The notes: generated by a model from the sequence alone, not told the origin. 64,000 nt of DNA from Gelidibacter gilvus (GCF_004115975.1 NZ_SDDZ01000019.1:1-64000); one strand, 5' to 3'; shown: positions 9,399-17,593, numbered from the stretch's first letter. Numbers and translations: made by a program.

Positions 9399-9409
9399 CC
9401 CATAATGGG
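9399..9409. promoter_or_regulatory. Short palindrome CCCATAATGGG
   Basis: An 11-base palindrome with one central base, 12 bases after the 18-bp palindrome and about 95 bases upstream of the DUF6448 start. Its CCCA/TGGG ends resemble those of the first, so the two may be paired sites for the AraC protein. This is inference. Confidence 0.3.
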
Positions 9410-9504
9410 TGCCAAATTACAATGCAGGTCGCTCAGCAGGGAGATGATCAATACATTTGTACACAGAGAATAAAAACTGATTATTAATTCAAAACAGATG
9501 TATT

Positions 9505-10131
9505 ATGAAAACTCAAGAAAGAACAAAAGCCCGCACAATTAAATCCAAGATGTCTACCGTTTTACTGGCACTAGCATTTATGTTTATCGGCATTTCTGGA
9601 TACGCACATTGCGATTCCTACGACGGCCCCGTCATTAAAGATGCTTTAAAAGCCTTAGATCAAAATAATGTCGAACTAGTTTTGAAATGGATCGAACCTC
9701 AGCAGGAAAAGGAAATCATATCCATGTTTAAAAAGACCTACAAATTAAAATCAGGCGATACGGAAGTCTATGCGATTGTTGAAAAACATTTTTTGGAAAA
9801 CCTTGTGCGTTTGCACAGAGAAACCGAAGGCGAACCATATACCGGCTTAAAACCTGCAGGATCAATGACGAAATTGGTAGCAATGGCCGACAATTCAATA
9901 GCGAAAAATAGTGTGGAAGAAGTAATAACCACTGTAACCAATCATTTGGAACAAGTATTAAGAAAGCGATATGCCAAGGTAGCCAAACTCAGTAAAACCA
10001 AAGACCAATCCGTAAAACTAGGAAGAGACTATGTTGAGGCCTACGTACAATACACGCACACGCTTGAAGCATTAGAAAATTTAATACACGCCCCTATTTC
10101 ACATTCGGGAGGTGGACATGCAGGACATTAA
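9505..10131 (+). CDS. DUF6448 family protein, secreted or membrane-anchored
   Basis: A 208-residue protein with an N-terminal hydrophobic segment (about residues 17-35) ending ISGYAHCDSYDGP, which looks like a signal peptide followed at once by the conserved HCDSYDGPV motif of DUF6448. A helical body follows, and the C-terminus is histidine-rich (HSGGGHAGH), suitable for metal binding. It lies between the AraC regulator and HMA/P-type ATPase genes, so a periplasmic metal-binding role is likely, though the family has no proven function to my knowledge. Confidence 0.82.
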   Translation: MKTQERTKARTIKSKMSTVLLALAFMFIGISGYAHCDSYDGPVIKDALKALDQNNVELVLKWIEPQQEKEIISMFKKTYKLKSGDTEVYAIVEKHFLENLVRLHRETEGEPYTGLKPAGSMTKLVAMADNSIAKNSVEEVITTVTNHLEQVLRKRYAKVAKLSKTKDQSVKLGRDYVEAYVQYTHTLEALENLIHAPISHSGGGHAGH

Positions 10132-10143
10132 GAAAACTTAGTT

Positions 10144-10230
<87 letters not shown>

Positions 10231-10259
10231 AAAATAATTAACAAATAATAACAAAAAAA

Positions 10260-10487
10260 ATGAAAACTATAAAAGAAATAAAAACCGTAAAATTTCAGTT
10301 GGAGACCCTTACCTGCCCTAGCTGTAGTCAAAAAATAGAAGGCGTTCTCAACAAAGAACAAGGGGTGGAAGAAGCAAAAGTACTTTTTAACTCCAGTAAA
10401 GTAAAGATACAGTATGATAGCGATGAAGTGACTTCCGATCGATTGAAGGAACTCATAGAAAAAGTTGGATATCCAGTTTTATCATAA
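10260..10487 (+). CDS. Heavy-metal-associated (HMA) domain protein
   Basis: A 75-residue stand-alone HMA fold (ferredoxin-like). The metal-binding CxxC is Cys19/Cys22 in LETLTCPSCSQKIEG; the remainder (GVEEAKVLFNSSKVKIQYD, then ELIEKVGYPV) fits the beta-alpha-beta pattern. It probably delivers a soft or divalent metal ion to the ATPase encoded 106 bases downstream, which lacks its own N-terminal HMA domain. Alone, it could be called a CopZ-type metallochaperone, but the metal is not proven. Confidence 0.88.
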   Translation: MKTIKEIKTVKFQLETLTCPSCSQKIEGVLNKEQGVEEAKVLFNSSKVKIQYDSDEVTSDRLKELIEKVGYPVLS

Positions 10488-10501
10488 ATTAAAAAATACT
10501 A

Positions 10502-10562
10502 AGGCCGGAAATATCCTTGTTCTATCTTTTTTTCAAAAGAGAAGCGTGAATATTATCGGCCT
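10502..10562 (+). promoter_or_regulatory. Long inverted repeat (AGGCCG ... CGGCCT) in the leader of the P-type ATPase gene
   Basis: AGGCCG at 10502 pairs with CGGCCT at 10557, extended by the partly complementary AAATAT/ATATT. Inside the loop TCTTTT and AAAAGA can form a second stem. The element fills most of the HMA-ATPase spacer. It could be an mRNA leader structure, an attenuator or a processing site. No known riboswitch class was recognised. Confidence 0.4.
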
Positions 10563-10593
10563 AACTGATTATTATCATTAAACACAATAAGCC

Positions 10594-12513
10594 ATGAAAG
10601 CTAAAGAAATTAACAGAATTATGTATGCAGCAGGAATCTTGCTCTTAGCTGCCTTAATGAGTTATTTATTCAATTGGAACCAATCCGTGTTAAATAGATT
10701 TTTAATTATTGCCACACTTTTAGCGGGGTATCCTACTTTCCTAAAAGCTTGGAAAGCCGCTCGTTTAAAAATGTTCAGTATTGATCTCTTGGTTACGATA
10801 GCAGTAATTGGAGCATTGATCATTGGAGAATATATGGAATCGGCCGCTGTAACGTTCTTATTTCTATTTGGGGCATTTTTAGAAGGACGGTCTTTGGAGA
10901 AAGCCCGTGCTTCCATTAAATCTCTAATGGATATGGCACCGCAAGAAGCCACCGTATTGCGCAATGGCAAACGCTTGGTAATAAAGGCGGAAGACGTGGT
11001 TGAAAACGATATGGTAATTATTCAAACGGGGCAGAAAATACCAATCGACGGGCGTGTGGCATCGGGTAATGCCTCGGTAAATGAGGCAGCAATTACCGGC
11101 GAATCCGTACCCATTAGCAAAGTTGTAGATGACCAAGTGTTTAGTGGAAGCATTTTGGATAGCGGCTATCTTGAGGTAATTGCAGAGAAGGTTGGTGAAG
11201 AAACCACGTTCTCCAAGATTATTGAATTGGTGGAGGAAGCTCAAGAAGGAAAAGCAAAAACCCAACGATTTTTAGAGAAATTCGCAGCCATTTATACACC
11301 GGGTATTATGGTTCTTTCCGTTCTGGTTTGGATCATAACAAGAGACGTACATTTATCACTTACCTTTTTGGTCATCGCCTGTCCAGGTGCCTTGGTTATT
11401 TCCGCACCGGTTTCTATTGTTGCAGGAATTGGAAATGCTGCCCGCAATGGAATTTTGATCAAGGGCGGAGAGGTCATGGAAAATCTCGCTAAACTAAATG
11501 CCATTGTGTTTGATAAGACCGGTACCCTAACAAATGGGAAGCCTGCGGTTACCGCTATTAAGGGATTTGGCTTGAGCGAAAACGAATTGCTATTAATGGC
11601 TGCAGAAGCAGAAGTGATCTCAGAACATCATTTAGGAAGAGCAATTGTAAAAGAAGCTGAGAGAAAAGGATTAAACCTTCTAAATAAACCTACTGAAGTA
11701 ACTGTCTTAAAAGGCCGCGGAATTGAAGTAAACCTCTCTGGAAAACTGCTTTATATCGGAAATAGAAAAGGACTTTTTCAGAATAAACTCCATATTGAGA
11801 AAGAAGTAGAATTCTATGCCACAGAACAAGAGAAAGCTGGGAATACCGCTGTCTTTATTACTAATGATAAAAAAGTTATTGGAATTATTTCTATTGCTGA
11901 TACCATAAGAGAAAAAGCGAAAGAAACCATTGCGCAACTTAAACGTGAAGGTATTGAACATTTGGTAATGCTTACGGGTGATAATAACCATACAGCCCAT
12001 ATCGTTGGTGAGCAATTAGGGATGGATAGTATTTACGGTGAACTGCTTCCCGAAGACAAGGCCCAAAAGGTTAAAGCGTGTATGGGAAAAGGAATACATC
12101 TCGCGATGCTCGGGGATGGCGTAAATGATGCCCCTGCAATTGCTTCAGCCGATGTTGGGATTGCAATGGGCGTTGCAGGCACTGATATAGCTATGGAAAC
12201 AGCAGATGTTGTTTTGATGGCGGATAACCTCGACAAATTGGTTCATGCATTAAAACTTTCTAAAGCTACGGTGCGCAATATGAAACAAAACATGTTTTTT
12301 GCTGTAGGTACGGTCGCTTTATTATTGGCTGGTGTACTTACAAAAAACGTGAACTTGGCTTCCGGTATGTTAATTCACGAATTGAGTGTGCTCTTTGTAA
12401 TTTTAAATGCCATAAGATTGGTTAAATACAAACCCTTCCGCTCAAATAAACACGCCACTGTAAAAAAGCATAAAAACAGTCTTCCAGCGCGGAAAGTCTG
12501 TGTTGAATGTTAG
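10594..12513 (+). CDS. Heavy-metal translocating P1B-type ATPase with CPG motif, no HMA domain
   Basis: A 639-residue metal-exporting ATPase of the inner membrane. Visible are N-terminal membrane helices, an actuator domain with TGES (ITGESVPI), the transmembrane ion-binding motif Cys263-Pro264-Gly265 (IACPGALVIS), the phosphorylation site Asp307 in DKTGTLT, and the hinge GDGVNDAPA. Two oddities: the transmembrane motif is CPG rather than CPC, CPH or SPC, and the usual His-Pro of SEHPLA is His345-His346 (SEHHLGRAI). The C-terminus ends in a CxxC (CVEC). With the separate HMA protein it forms a split system; the substrate (Zn, Cd, Co or Cu) cannot be told. Confidence 0.92.
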   Translation: MKAKEINRIMYAAGILLLAALMSYLFNWNQSVLNRFLIIATLLAGYPTFLKAWKAARLKMFSIDLLVTIAVIGALIIGEYMESAAVTFLFLFGAFLEGRSLEKARASIKSLMDMAPQEATVLRNGKRLVIKAEDVVENDMVIIQTGQKIPIDGRVASGNASVNEAAITGESVPISKVVDDQVFSGSILDSGYLEVIAEKVGEETTFSKIIELVEEAQEGKAKTQRFLEKFAAIYTPGIMVLSVLVWIITRDVHLSLTFLVIACPGALVISAPVSIVAGIGNAARNGILIKGGEVMENLAKLNAIVFDKTGTLTNGKPAVTAIKGFGLSENELLLMAAEAEVISEHHLGRAIVKEAERKGLNLLNKPTEVTVLKGRGIEVNLSGKLLYIGNRKGLFQNKLHIEKEVEFYATEQEKAGNTAVFITNDKKVIGIISIADTIREKAKETIAQLKREGIEHLVMLTGDNNHTAHIVGEQLGMDSIYGELLPEDKAQKVKACMGKGIHLAMLGDGVNDAPAIASADVGIAMGVAGTDIAMETADVVLMADNLDKLVHALKLSKATVRNMKQNMFFAVGTVALLLAGVLTKNVNLASGMLIHELSVLFVILNAIRLVKYKPFRSNKHATVKKHKNSLPARKVCVEC

Positions 12514-12563
12514 AAATACTTAGAAGAATATTTCTTTAGATTTAACGGAAAAAATCATAGAAA

Positions 12564-12636
12564 ATTAATTTTGATTAAAATTATTGAACGTTGTTTCAAT
12601 CATAAATCAATGACGTTTCATAAAATCAAAATTAAT
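12564..12636. terminator. 13-bp inverted repeat between convergent genes, possible bidirectional terminator
   Basis: ATTAATTTTGATT at 12564-12576 is exactly complementary to AATCAAAATTAAT at 12624-12636. Within the 47-base interior ATTGAA/TTCAAT form a smaller pair. It lies between the convergent P-type ATPase and TspO genes, so a terminator for both is plausible. The long AT-rich loop also resembles a small decayed mobile repeat. Confidence 0.35.
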
Positions 12637-12658
12637 ACCACTTAAATGGGTAACGCTA

Positions 12659-13117
12659 TTAGTTTTTTATTAGAATATAAGCATTTAGGGATGTGGCAAA
12701 GATTAACCAAAGAAAATAGGGAACCACTAAAAGCGATTTAAGCTTCACATTTGACCAGTAAAAAAACATGAAGAACCCGACAACCACAGAAAGCGCAGTT
12801 ATAAGAAAAAATCCTGCTAAAACTTGTTGGTATTGAAAGAATATAGGGTTCCAGGCAAGGCTCAATATATAATACACTATTAATAGGCCAAGAAGGAGTT
12901 TTTTATTTTCCACCAAAGGCCACAAATATGACAGATAAATACTGAAACAAATCAGTAATAGAGTCCAACATATGCCAATGACTAATCCTGGGGGAGTCCA
13001 AGGAGCCGTGTTAATCCCAACATACCATTCAGACCTTGGACCTTCCCCTCCTAGTAAACGTCCAAGTCCGATAGAAGCAAAGTTTAGTATTAAAAATAAT
13101 ATAAATCTGTAAATCAT
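12659..13117 (-). CDS. tspO: TspO/MBR family membrane protein
   Basis: A 152-residue protein with five transmembrane helices, the TspO length. Family features are WYVGINTAPWTPPGLVIGI in the first loop (APWTPP), AWNPIFF after helix three, and LWLIFATSLNAYI at the end, matching the W-x-x-F/L-A-x-x-L-N pattern. TspO proteins bind porphyrins and cholesterol-like ligands and act in tetrapyrrole and oxidative-stress responses. It is followed 48 bases later on the same strand by a small hypothetical gene's end, with that gene lying upstream in transcription. Confidence 0.93.
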   Translation of the reverse strand: MIYRFILFLILNFASIGLGRLLGGEGPRSEWYVGINTAPWTPPGLVIGICWTLLLICFSIYLSYLWPLVENKKLLLGLLIVYYILSLAWNPIFFQYQQVLAGFFLITALSVVVGFFMFFYWSNVKLKSLLVVPYFLWLIFATSLNAYILIKN

Positions 13118-13165
13118 TTGCAGCTGTTTTTAAAATTCTAAATTATTCGAAAGTGATAATTTGTT

Positions 13166-13390
13166 TTATTCTATAATTTCGTAGTCAATAGACAGTTTTC
13201 GCAAAGCTCTTAAAGCAGAGCCCGTGTCTTTATCTTCCACCTCGATAGCTACAGCATCTCCCTCTAAAAGTATATCTGTAAGTTCATTCGATAAGGATTC
13301 ATTAATGTTTAATGAAATCTCTACAATACATTTGGATATAGCTCTTCTATCAGGTCTCGGGGCATCACAAGACAATAAGTTTAGTTTCAT
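13166..13390 (-). CDS. Small hypothetical protein
   Basis: A 74-residue soluble, acidic protein. It begins KLNLLSCDAPRPDRRAISKC and ends ALRALRKLSIDYEIIE. The layout (strand, helix, strand, helix) could be a small ferredoxin-like fold, but I do not recognise the family. It lies 48 bases upstream of tspO on the same strand, so the two may be cotranscribed. Confidence 0.6.
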   Translation of the reverse strand: MKLNLLSCDAPRPDRRAISKCIVEISLNINESLSNELTDILLEGDAVAIEVEDKDTGSALRALRKLSIDYEIIE

Positions 13391-13505
13391 AATATTAATT
13401 TATTTAAGCATGATACTAAAGTTGAAAATTAGCAATATTCAATTATAACTAAATCACTATGGACTAAATGGCCATAGGTTTTTTAAAACAGACTGAAAGT
13501 CGGTT

Positions 13506-13589
13506 GAATTCGTGAAATTTAGAGTAAATAACTTACGCCAGTATTGTCAGGAAACGAGCGAATTTGTGGAAATTCGTGAAATTCGTGTC
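13506..13589. repeat. Short repeated words ATTCGTGAAATT in intergenic DNA
   Basis: GAATTCGTGAAATT at 13506-13519 recurs as GAAATTCGTGAAATTCGTG at 13569-13587, with a further partial unit GAATTTGTGG between. It looks like a low-copy interspersed intergenic repeat, non-coding. Confidence 0.4.
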
Positions 13590-13683
13590 AAAAATTTTTA
13601 GAAGCTAAAACGGCATGCTCAAAAGTATATAGTTTTAAATAAACTTAAGACTAATAAACCTATTCTCATTTTATGTCCCACTA

Positions 13684-14037
13684 CTATAAAAAAAACGCAG
13701 CTTCTGTGTTAAGCAAAAGTTTTACCACGACTTCAATGGTGTTCAAAACTAAATCTTTTCTCGGTCCATTATTCAGTTTTTCCATAATATCTGGAACTCG
13801 TTTATCCATAATAGAAGAAAAATCTGTTTTCTTCGGAAAATACTGCCTTATCAAACCGCTGAAATTTTCATTTGCAACACATTTCCAAGAGCAACAAGGG
13901 TTTGAAAAGTAAAAATCTATTTGCCAAGCATCGGCCACATCCTTATCCCCAGCGAACTCATTTCTGAATTTTGTGCCGATATTCTCTATGCCTAGATCCT
14001 CAAATGCAGTAATCCTTATTATCACTGTAGTCTTCAA
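13684..14037 (-). CDS. Hypothetical protein with CCSWKC motif
   Basis: A 117-residue frame of credible composition, starting KTTVIIRITAFEDLGIENIG and carrying an NPCCSWKCVANENF segment. I do not recognise the family. Three Cys in six residues suggest metal binding or a disulfide. No neighbour suggests a role, and the plus-strand frames overlapping it look like shadows. It may be genuine or a decayed gene. Confidence 0.45.
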   Translation of the reverse strand: MKTTVIIRITAFEDLGIENIGTKFRNEFAGDKDVADAWQIDFYFSNPCCSWKCVANENFSGLIRQYFPKKTDFSSIMDKRVPDIMEKLNNGPRKDLVLNTIEVVVKLLLNTEAAFFL

Positions 14038-14338
14038 TCATTTTATGGATCAAATCGAAAAGTTGTGTAATTTTAAGATTATGCAAAAATTGTCGTTAAT
14101 CTATAATAGAAGGAATTCTACATGTCTGAAACCCCTGAACTGCGCCTTAAAAACCTTTATTTTGGCATTGATAGATTCCGCTGATATAAAGGAGAATTAA
14201 GTTACCATCAACCTAGTTTTTAAACCATAATTACGTCTGATTAAGATATCATTTAATAGCTACAAAAGACAAGTCCATCTTTTATGTATATTTGTAGGAT
14301 AAGAAATCTTAATTGCATTCTTTCAAATCTATAACAGT
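14038..14338. other. Intergenic region carrying the promoter of the first rrf2 gene
   Basis: No gene recognised. It includes the operator-like half sites and TATATTTG promoter element described separately. Confidence 0.5.
14264..14294 (+). promoter_or_regulatory. Promoter of the first rrf2 gene with imperfect operator
   Basis: TATATTTG at 14287-14294 fits the Bacteroidetes -7 consensus TAnnTTTG. Directly upstream, 14264-14283 reads AAAAGACAAGTCCATCTTTT, an imperfect palindrome sharing the half site AAGACAA with the perfect palindrome before the NADH dehydrogenase gene. This suggests autoregulation by the Rrf2 protein. Confidence 0.5.
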
Positions 14339-14776
14339 ATGATTTCAAAATCCTGCAAATACGCCATCCGTGCCACCGTTTTCATTGCTTCCAAAGCCAG
14401 AGAAAACATCAAGGTCAGCATTAAAGAAATTGCTGAAGAGATTGAGGCTCCTGTCGCTTTTACAGGAAAGATCTTACAGACCTTAAATAAAAATAAGATC
14501 GTTACTTCTCTCAAAGGACCTTATGGTGGATTTTATTGTGACGAAATTCAACTTGATTCTCCAATTATTGAAGTGGTCCGTACCATTGATGGAATGGGCG
14601 TGTTTACCGATTGTATCTTTGGTCTACATCAATGTTCTGATTCCCACCCCTGCCCTATGCATTTCCAATATGCAAAGAACCGCGATGAGATATACCATTC
14701 CTTCAAAAACACTACCATTCGAAGCTTGGCTGATAACCTAAGCACTGGTATTGCCTTCCTTAAAAACCCGAAATAA
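14339..14776 (+). CDS. Rrf2-family transcriptional regulator with three-cysteine cluster motif
   Basis: A 145-residue winged-helix regulator. The DNA-binding part is residues 1-65 (ISKSCKYAIRATVFIASKA, then the recognition region and SLKGPYGGF). Cys92, Cys99 and Cys105 (DCIFGLHQCSDSHPCPMH) match the C-x6-C-x5-C Fe-S cluster motif of Rrf2 proteins such as NsrR and IscR, so it probably senses NO, redox state or Fe-S status. It precedes the type II NADH dehydrogenase gene by 140 bases, with a perfect palindrome in that gap. The same Cys spacing occurs in the second Rrf2 at 20417-20848. Confidence 0.93.
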   Translation: MISKSCKYAIRATVFIASKARENIKVSIKEIAEEIEAPVAFTGKILQTLNKNKIVTSLKGPYGGFYCDEIQLDSPIIEVVRTIDGMGVFTDCIFGLHQCSDSHPCPMHFQYAKNRDEIYHSFKNTTIRSLADNLSTGIAFLKNPK

Positions 14777-14812
14777 AGAACAAGTAATATCTTTCCCTAA
14801 AAAATGCTGTTT

Positions 14813-14840
14813 TAATAGAAGACAAATTTGTCTTCTATTA
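14813..14840. promoter_or_regulatory. 28-bp perfect palindrome, candidate Rrf2 operator
   Basis: The half TAATAGAAGACAAA is followed by its exact complement, giving 28 symmetric bases. It contains the TTTG (14827-14830) that serves as the -33 element of the NADH dehydrogenase promoter, so a bound repressor would block RNA polymerase. Half-site words recur before the rrf2 gene itself and before yceI. Confidence 0.7.
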
Positions 14841-14857
14841 GAATATATGTATCTTTG
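14827..14857 (+). promoter_or_regulatory. Bacteroidetes-type promoter of the type II NADH dehydrogenase
   Basis: TTTG at 14827-14830, a 19-base spacer, then TATCTTTG at 14850-14857. This agrees with the Bacteroidetes -33 TTTG / -7 TAnnTTTG consensus. The gene starts 59 bases further on. Confidence 0.7.
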
Positions 14858-14916
14858 TACTATAGAATGATACAACATTCATTTCATGAATGAAACCCAA
14901 ATAAAATCATAGCCCG

Positions 14917-16239
14917 ATGAAAAAAGACAAAATAAAATCCGAACGTAAACATATCGTAATTATAGGTGGTGGTTTCGGTGGAATAGCCACTGCAAAAGCA
15001 TTAAAAAACGCAGATGTTGATATTACTATTATTGACAGACTAAACCATCATCTATTTCAGCCACTTTTATACCAAGTCGCTACAGCGGAACTGTCTCCAG
15101 GTGATATCGCTGCTCCCATTCGCGCCATCGTGAATGAAGATCCTAATATAAAAGTGATTTTGGGGGAGGTGAAAAAAATTGATCCTAAAGTAAAAACTAT
15201 ATATTTAAACAATGGTCATTCTATCCCTTTTGATCAACTGGTAATGGCCACCGGTGCTCAATACAATTACTTTGGTCACGAAGAATGGGCAGAATTCGCC
15301 CCTGGAATGAAATCAGTTAGTGATGCCTTAAAAGTTAGGGAGCAACTTCTAATGTCCATGGAAGAGGCCGAACAATTAGACGATTCCAATAGAAGAAAGT
15401 CGCTTCTGACCTACGTAATTATCGGCGGAGGCCCAACAGGTGTTGAGATGGCAGGAGCCATTGCAGAAGTTGCCGGTAATGGGGCAAAGCATGGCTATCA
15501 TACCATTAAACCGGAAGATGCCAAGATCTACTTAATTGAAGCCGGCCCACGAATTCTAAACGCCTTTCCTGAATCTTTAGGAAAGAAAGCAAAGAAAATG
15601 CTAGAGAAAATGGGTGTAAAGGTTTTATTGAACACGCCAGTAACCCATATTGAAAAGAATAAAGTCCATCTTCAAGTTGGATTGATAGAAACCCCAAATA
15701 TTATTTGGGCTGCTGGAATCAAGGCATCTCCTCTCTTAGATTCATTGAAAGTGGAACAGGATCACTCTGGTCGTGTACTTGTTGGATCAGATTTAAGCAT
15801 TCCAAAATATCCTGATATTTTTATTATTGGAGATTCAGCACATAGCGAAAACAAAGATGGAATACCATTGCCAGCCTTGGCTCCTGTTGCTACACAACAG
15901 GGCAAATTTGTGGGTAAACTACTTGCTAAAAGCGAAAGAAGATCCGAGGCTAAGTTTGTTTATATAGACAAGGGAACCATGGCTACCATTGGCCGTGCAA
16001 AGGCGGTCGCGGATATTAATGGTTTAGAGTTCAGCGGCTTTTTTGCTTGGTTCCTATGGTCATTTATCCACGTACTCTCCTTGATTGGATTCAGAAATAA
16101 AATTGGAGTTTTTATGACATGGATGTGGAGTTATTTCACTCATAAAAGAGGTGTACGTCTCATAACCGATCGTTCTAGATGTGAGTCTTGTACTACTTAT
16201 GAACGACCCCATAACGAACTCATGGAAATGCCAGTTTAA
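14917..16239 (+). CDS. ndh: Type II NADH:quinone oxidoreductase (NDH-2)
   Basis: A 440-residue single-subunit flavoprotein that passes electrons from NADH to quinone without pumping protons. The FAD-binding GxGxxG is IVIIGGGFGGIATAKAL near residue 13; the NADH-binding one is YVIIGGGPTGVEMAGAI near residue 170. FIIGDSAH and LPALAPVATQQGKFV are family motifs. Two hydrophobic stretches near the C-terminus (FFAWFLWSFIHVLSLIGF and beyond) anchor it to the membrane. A CxxC pair (CESC) close to the C-terminus is unusual. Its promoter is overlapped by a perfect palindrome, suggesting Rrf2 control. Confidence 0.92.
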   Translation: MKKDKIKSERKHIVIIGGGFGGIATAKALKNADVDITIIDRLNHHLFQPLLYQVATAELSPGDIAAPIRAIVNEDPNIKVILGEVKKIDPKVKTIYLNNGHSIPFDQLVMATGAQYNYFGHEEWAEFAPGMKSVSDALKVREQLLMSMEEAEQLDDSNRRKSLLTYVIIGGGPTGVEMAGAIAEVAGNGAKHGYHTIKPEDAKIYLIEAGPRILNAFPESLGKKAKKMLEKMGVKVLLNTPVTHIEKNKVHLQVGLIETPNIIWAAGIKASPLLDSLKVEQDHSGRVLVGSDLSIPKYPDIFIIGDSAHSENKDGIPLPALAPVATQQGKFVGKLLAKSERRSEAKFVYIDKGTMATIGRAKAVADINGLEFSGFFAWFLWSFIHVLSLIGFRNKIGVFMTWMWSYFTHKRGVRLITDRSRCESCTTYERPHNELMEMPV

Positions 16240-16259
16240 AATTGGTTCAAACAAAAGAT

Positions 16260-16296
16260 AATAGCCGTTACAAATATGGAGCGGCTATTTTCTTTT
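16260..16296 (+). terminator. Rho-independent terminator after ndh
   Basis: AATAGCCG at 16260-16267 pairs with CGGCTATT at 16282-16289, followed by TTTCTTTT. It lies 20 bases after the ndh stop. Confidence 0.8.
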
Positions 16297-16593
16297 AAAA
16301 TTTGGGCATGTTTAAAATGAAATAAAAATTTATTTTATCCATAAAACTAACAACGGAAAAATCAAATACTTAATTTTTACTACTGTCCCCCCTTAAATCT
16401 CTCGAGTAAAGTTTTATATGTTAACGATTTATCTTAGAGATTAGCGCACATTCAAGTAATCATTGTAATAATAATTCCAACGCTCCAAGTTTCTTCTTTC
16501 ATATCATTACATCGTGCTCATCAATAAAAGAAGGAAAGTAACGTTCAGATTGAACAATGGAATAAGTCAGCTATAGAGTTACTTTATTTACCT
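16297..16593. other. Spacer between convergent genes
   Basis: AT-rich, no gene or repeat recognised. Confidence 0.4.
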
Positions 16594-17232
16594 TTAAACC
16601 GCCATTAAAATTGCCACATAATGACAAACCGCTGCCGCTAGAACAAAGAAATGCCAGACGGCATGATTATAGGGATATTTTTTCCAAAGGTAAAATATAA
16701 CACCCAAAAGATAAAGGACACTTCCTATAAGAATCATTGCCAATACTCCTGTTGGAATAGCATCAAAAAAAGTACGCCCTCCAACCACCATAATACATCC
16801 CATCGCGATGTAAGCGAGTGTAGAAATAACATTCCATTTTCCCGTAAAGAATATTTTAAAAATAATTCCCACTGCGGTCAGGCTCCAAAGTACAGTCAAC
16901 AATGTTATACCAAAAGTATTGTTCATGTAAATCAATAGAAATGGAGTATACGTACCAGCTATTAAAAAATAAATACTGATGTGGTCAAGAATCTGTAAAA
17001 CTCGTTTTGCTTCGGCATGTTGAAAGCCATGATAGAGTGTGGACGACGTAAAAAGTTGTAAAAAGCAAAAGCCATAAATCGCTGCGCCGATAACTCCTGG
17101 CGTATTATCACTTTTTATGGCTAAAGCTATCAGGATAGGAACCCCTACAATACCAAAAATAATTCCGAAGCCATGAATAATGCTGTTTACAAGTTCTTGC
17201 TGGATTTTTATATTTGGATTTGAAGCTTGCAT
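16594..17232 (-). CDS. Hemolysin III / PAQR family membrane protein
   Basis: A 212-residue seven-helix membrane protein. Family motifs are NSIIHGFGIIFG in helix one, SSTLYHGFQHAE after helix three, DHISIYFLIAGTYTPF, and VWHFFVLAAAVCHYVAI at the end. The His, Asp and Ser residues in these motifs form the zinc site of PAQR proteins. Bacterial members (YqfA/TrhA) affect membrane energetics and lipid homeostasis; the hemolysin name is historical. Single gene. Confidence 0.92.
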   Translation of the reverse strand: MQASNPNIKIQQELVNSIIHGFGIIFGIVGVPILIALAIKSDNTPGVIGAAIYGFCFLQLFTSSTLYHGFQHAEAKRVLQILDHISIYFLIAGTYTPFLLIYMNNTFGITLLTVLWSLTAVGIIFKIFFTGKWNVISTLAYIAMGCIMVVGGRTFFDAIPTGVLAMILIGSVLYLLGVIFYLWKKYPYNHAVWHFFVLAAAVCHYVAILMAV

Positions 17233-17287
17233 AAGAATGGATTTTGGTTAAGTAGTTGTGGAACGAAATTTTTATAAAATTACAGTA

Positions 17288-17580
17288 TTAGTAAAGAAAT
17301 AGTCCACAGAATTGGGGGCCGTACTTTTTGTTTAAACAATCAATAATGGCATCAACTCTCTGATACCCAAAATCCCTCATTTCGTTTTTCGAAGGCGTAA
17401 GCGAATGGCCAATTCCATTATTTCTTATTAATCTGTACTCTATAATCTTTGGACGAATAGGATCCAATTTGGAAAGGTCTTTTTAAGTAATGGTCCAATA
17501 ATCATAGGAGCGACATTGACAATATCTTCCAACTCGCCTAGCTTAATACATTCAAAGTTTAGATTATTTCCAAGACAAAA
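17288..17580 (-). pseudogene. Unidentified gene remnant with a frameshift
   Basis: On the minus strand one frame reads LNFECIKLGELEDIVNVAP and onward to KKTFP; the next frame continues LDPIRPKIIEYRLIRNNGIG and DFGYQRVDAIIDCLNKKYGP up to a TAA at 17288. The switch is near 17461-17470. The flow of sequence suggests the C-terminal half of a decayed gene. I do not recognise the family. It lies directly downstream of the decayed yceI copy. Confidence 0.5.
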
Positions 17581-17593
17581 TTAAATAATACAT

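Noticed and set aside
13973-14200. Plus-strand frame of 75 codons before the rrf2 gene
   Set aside because: Implausible composition, overlaps the better minus-strand frame and lacks recognisable motifs.
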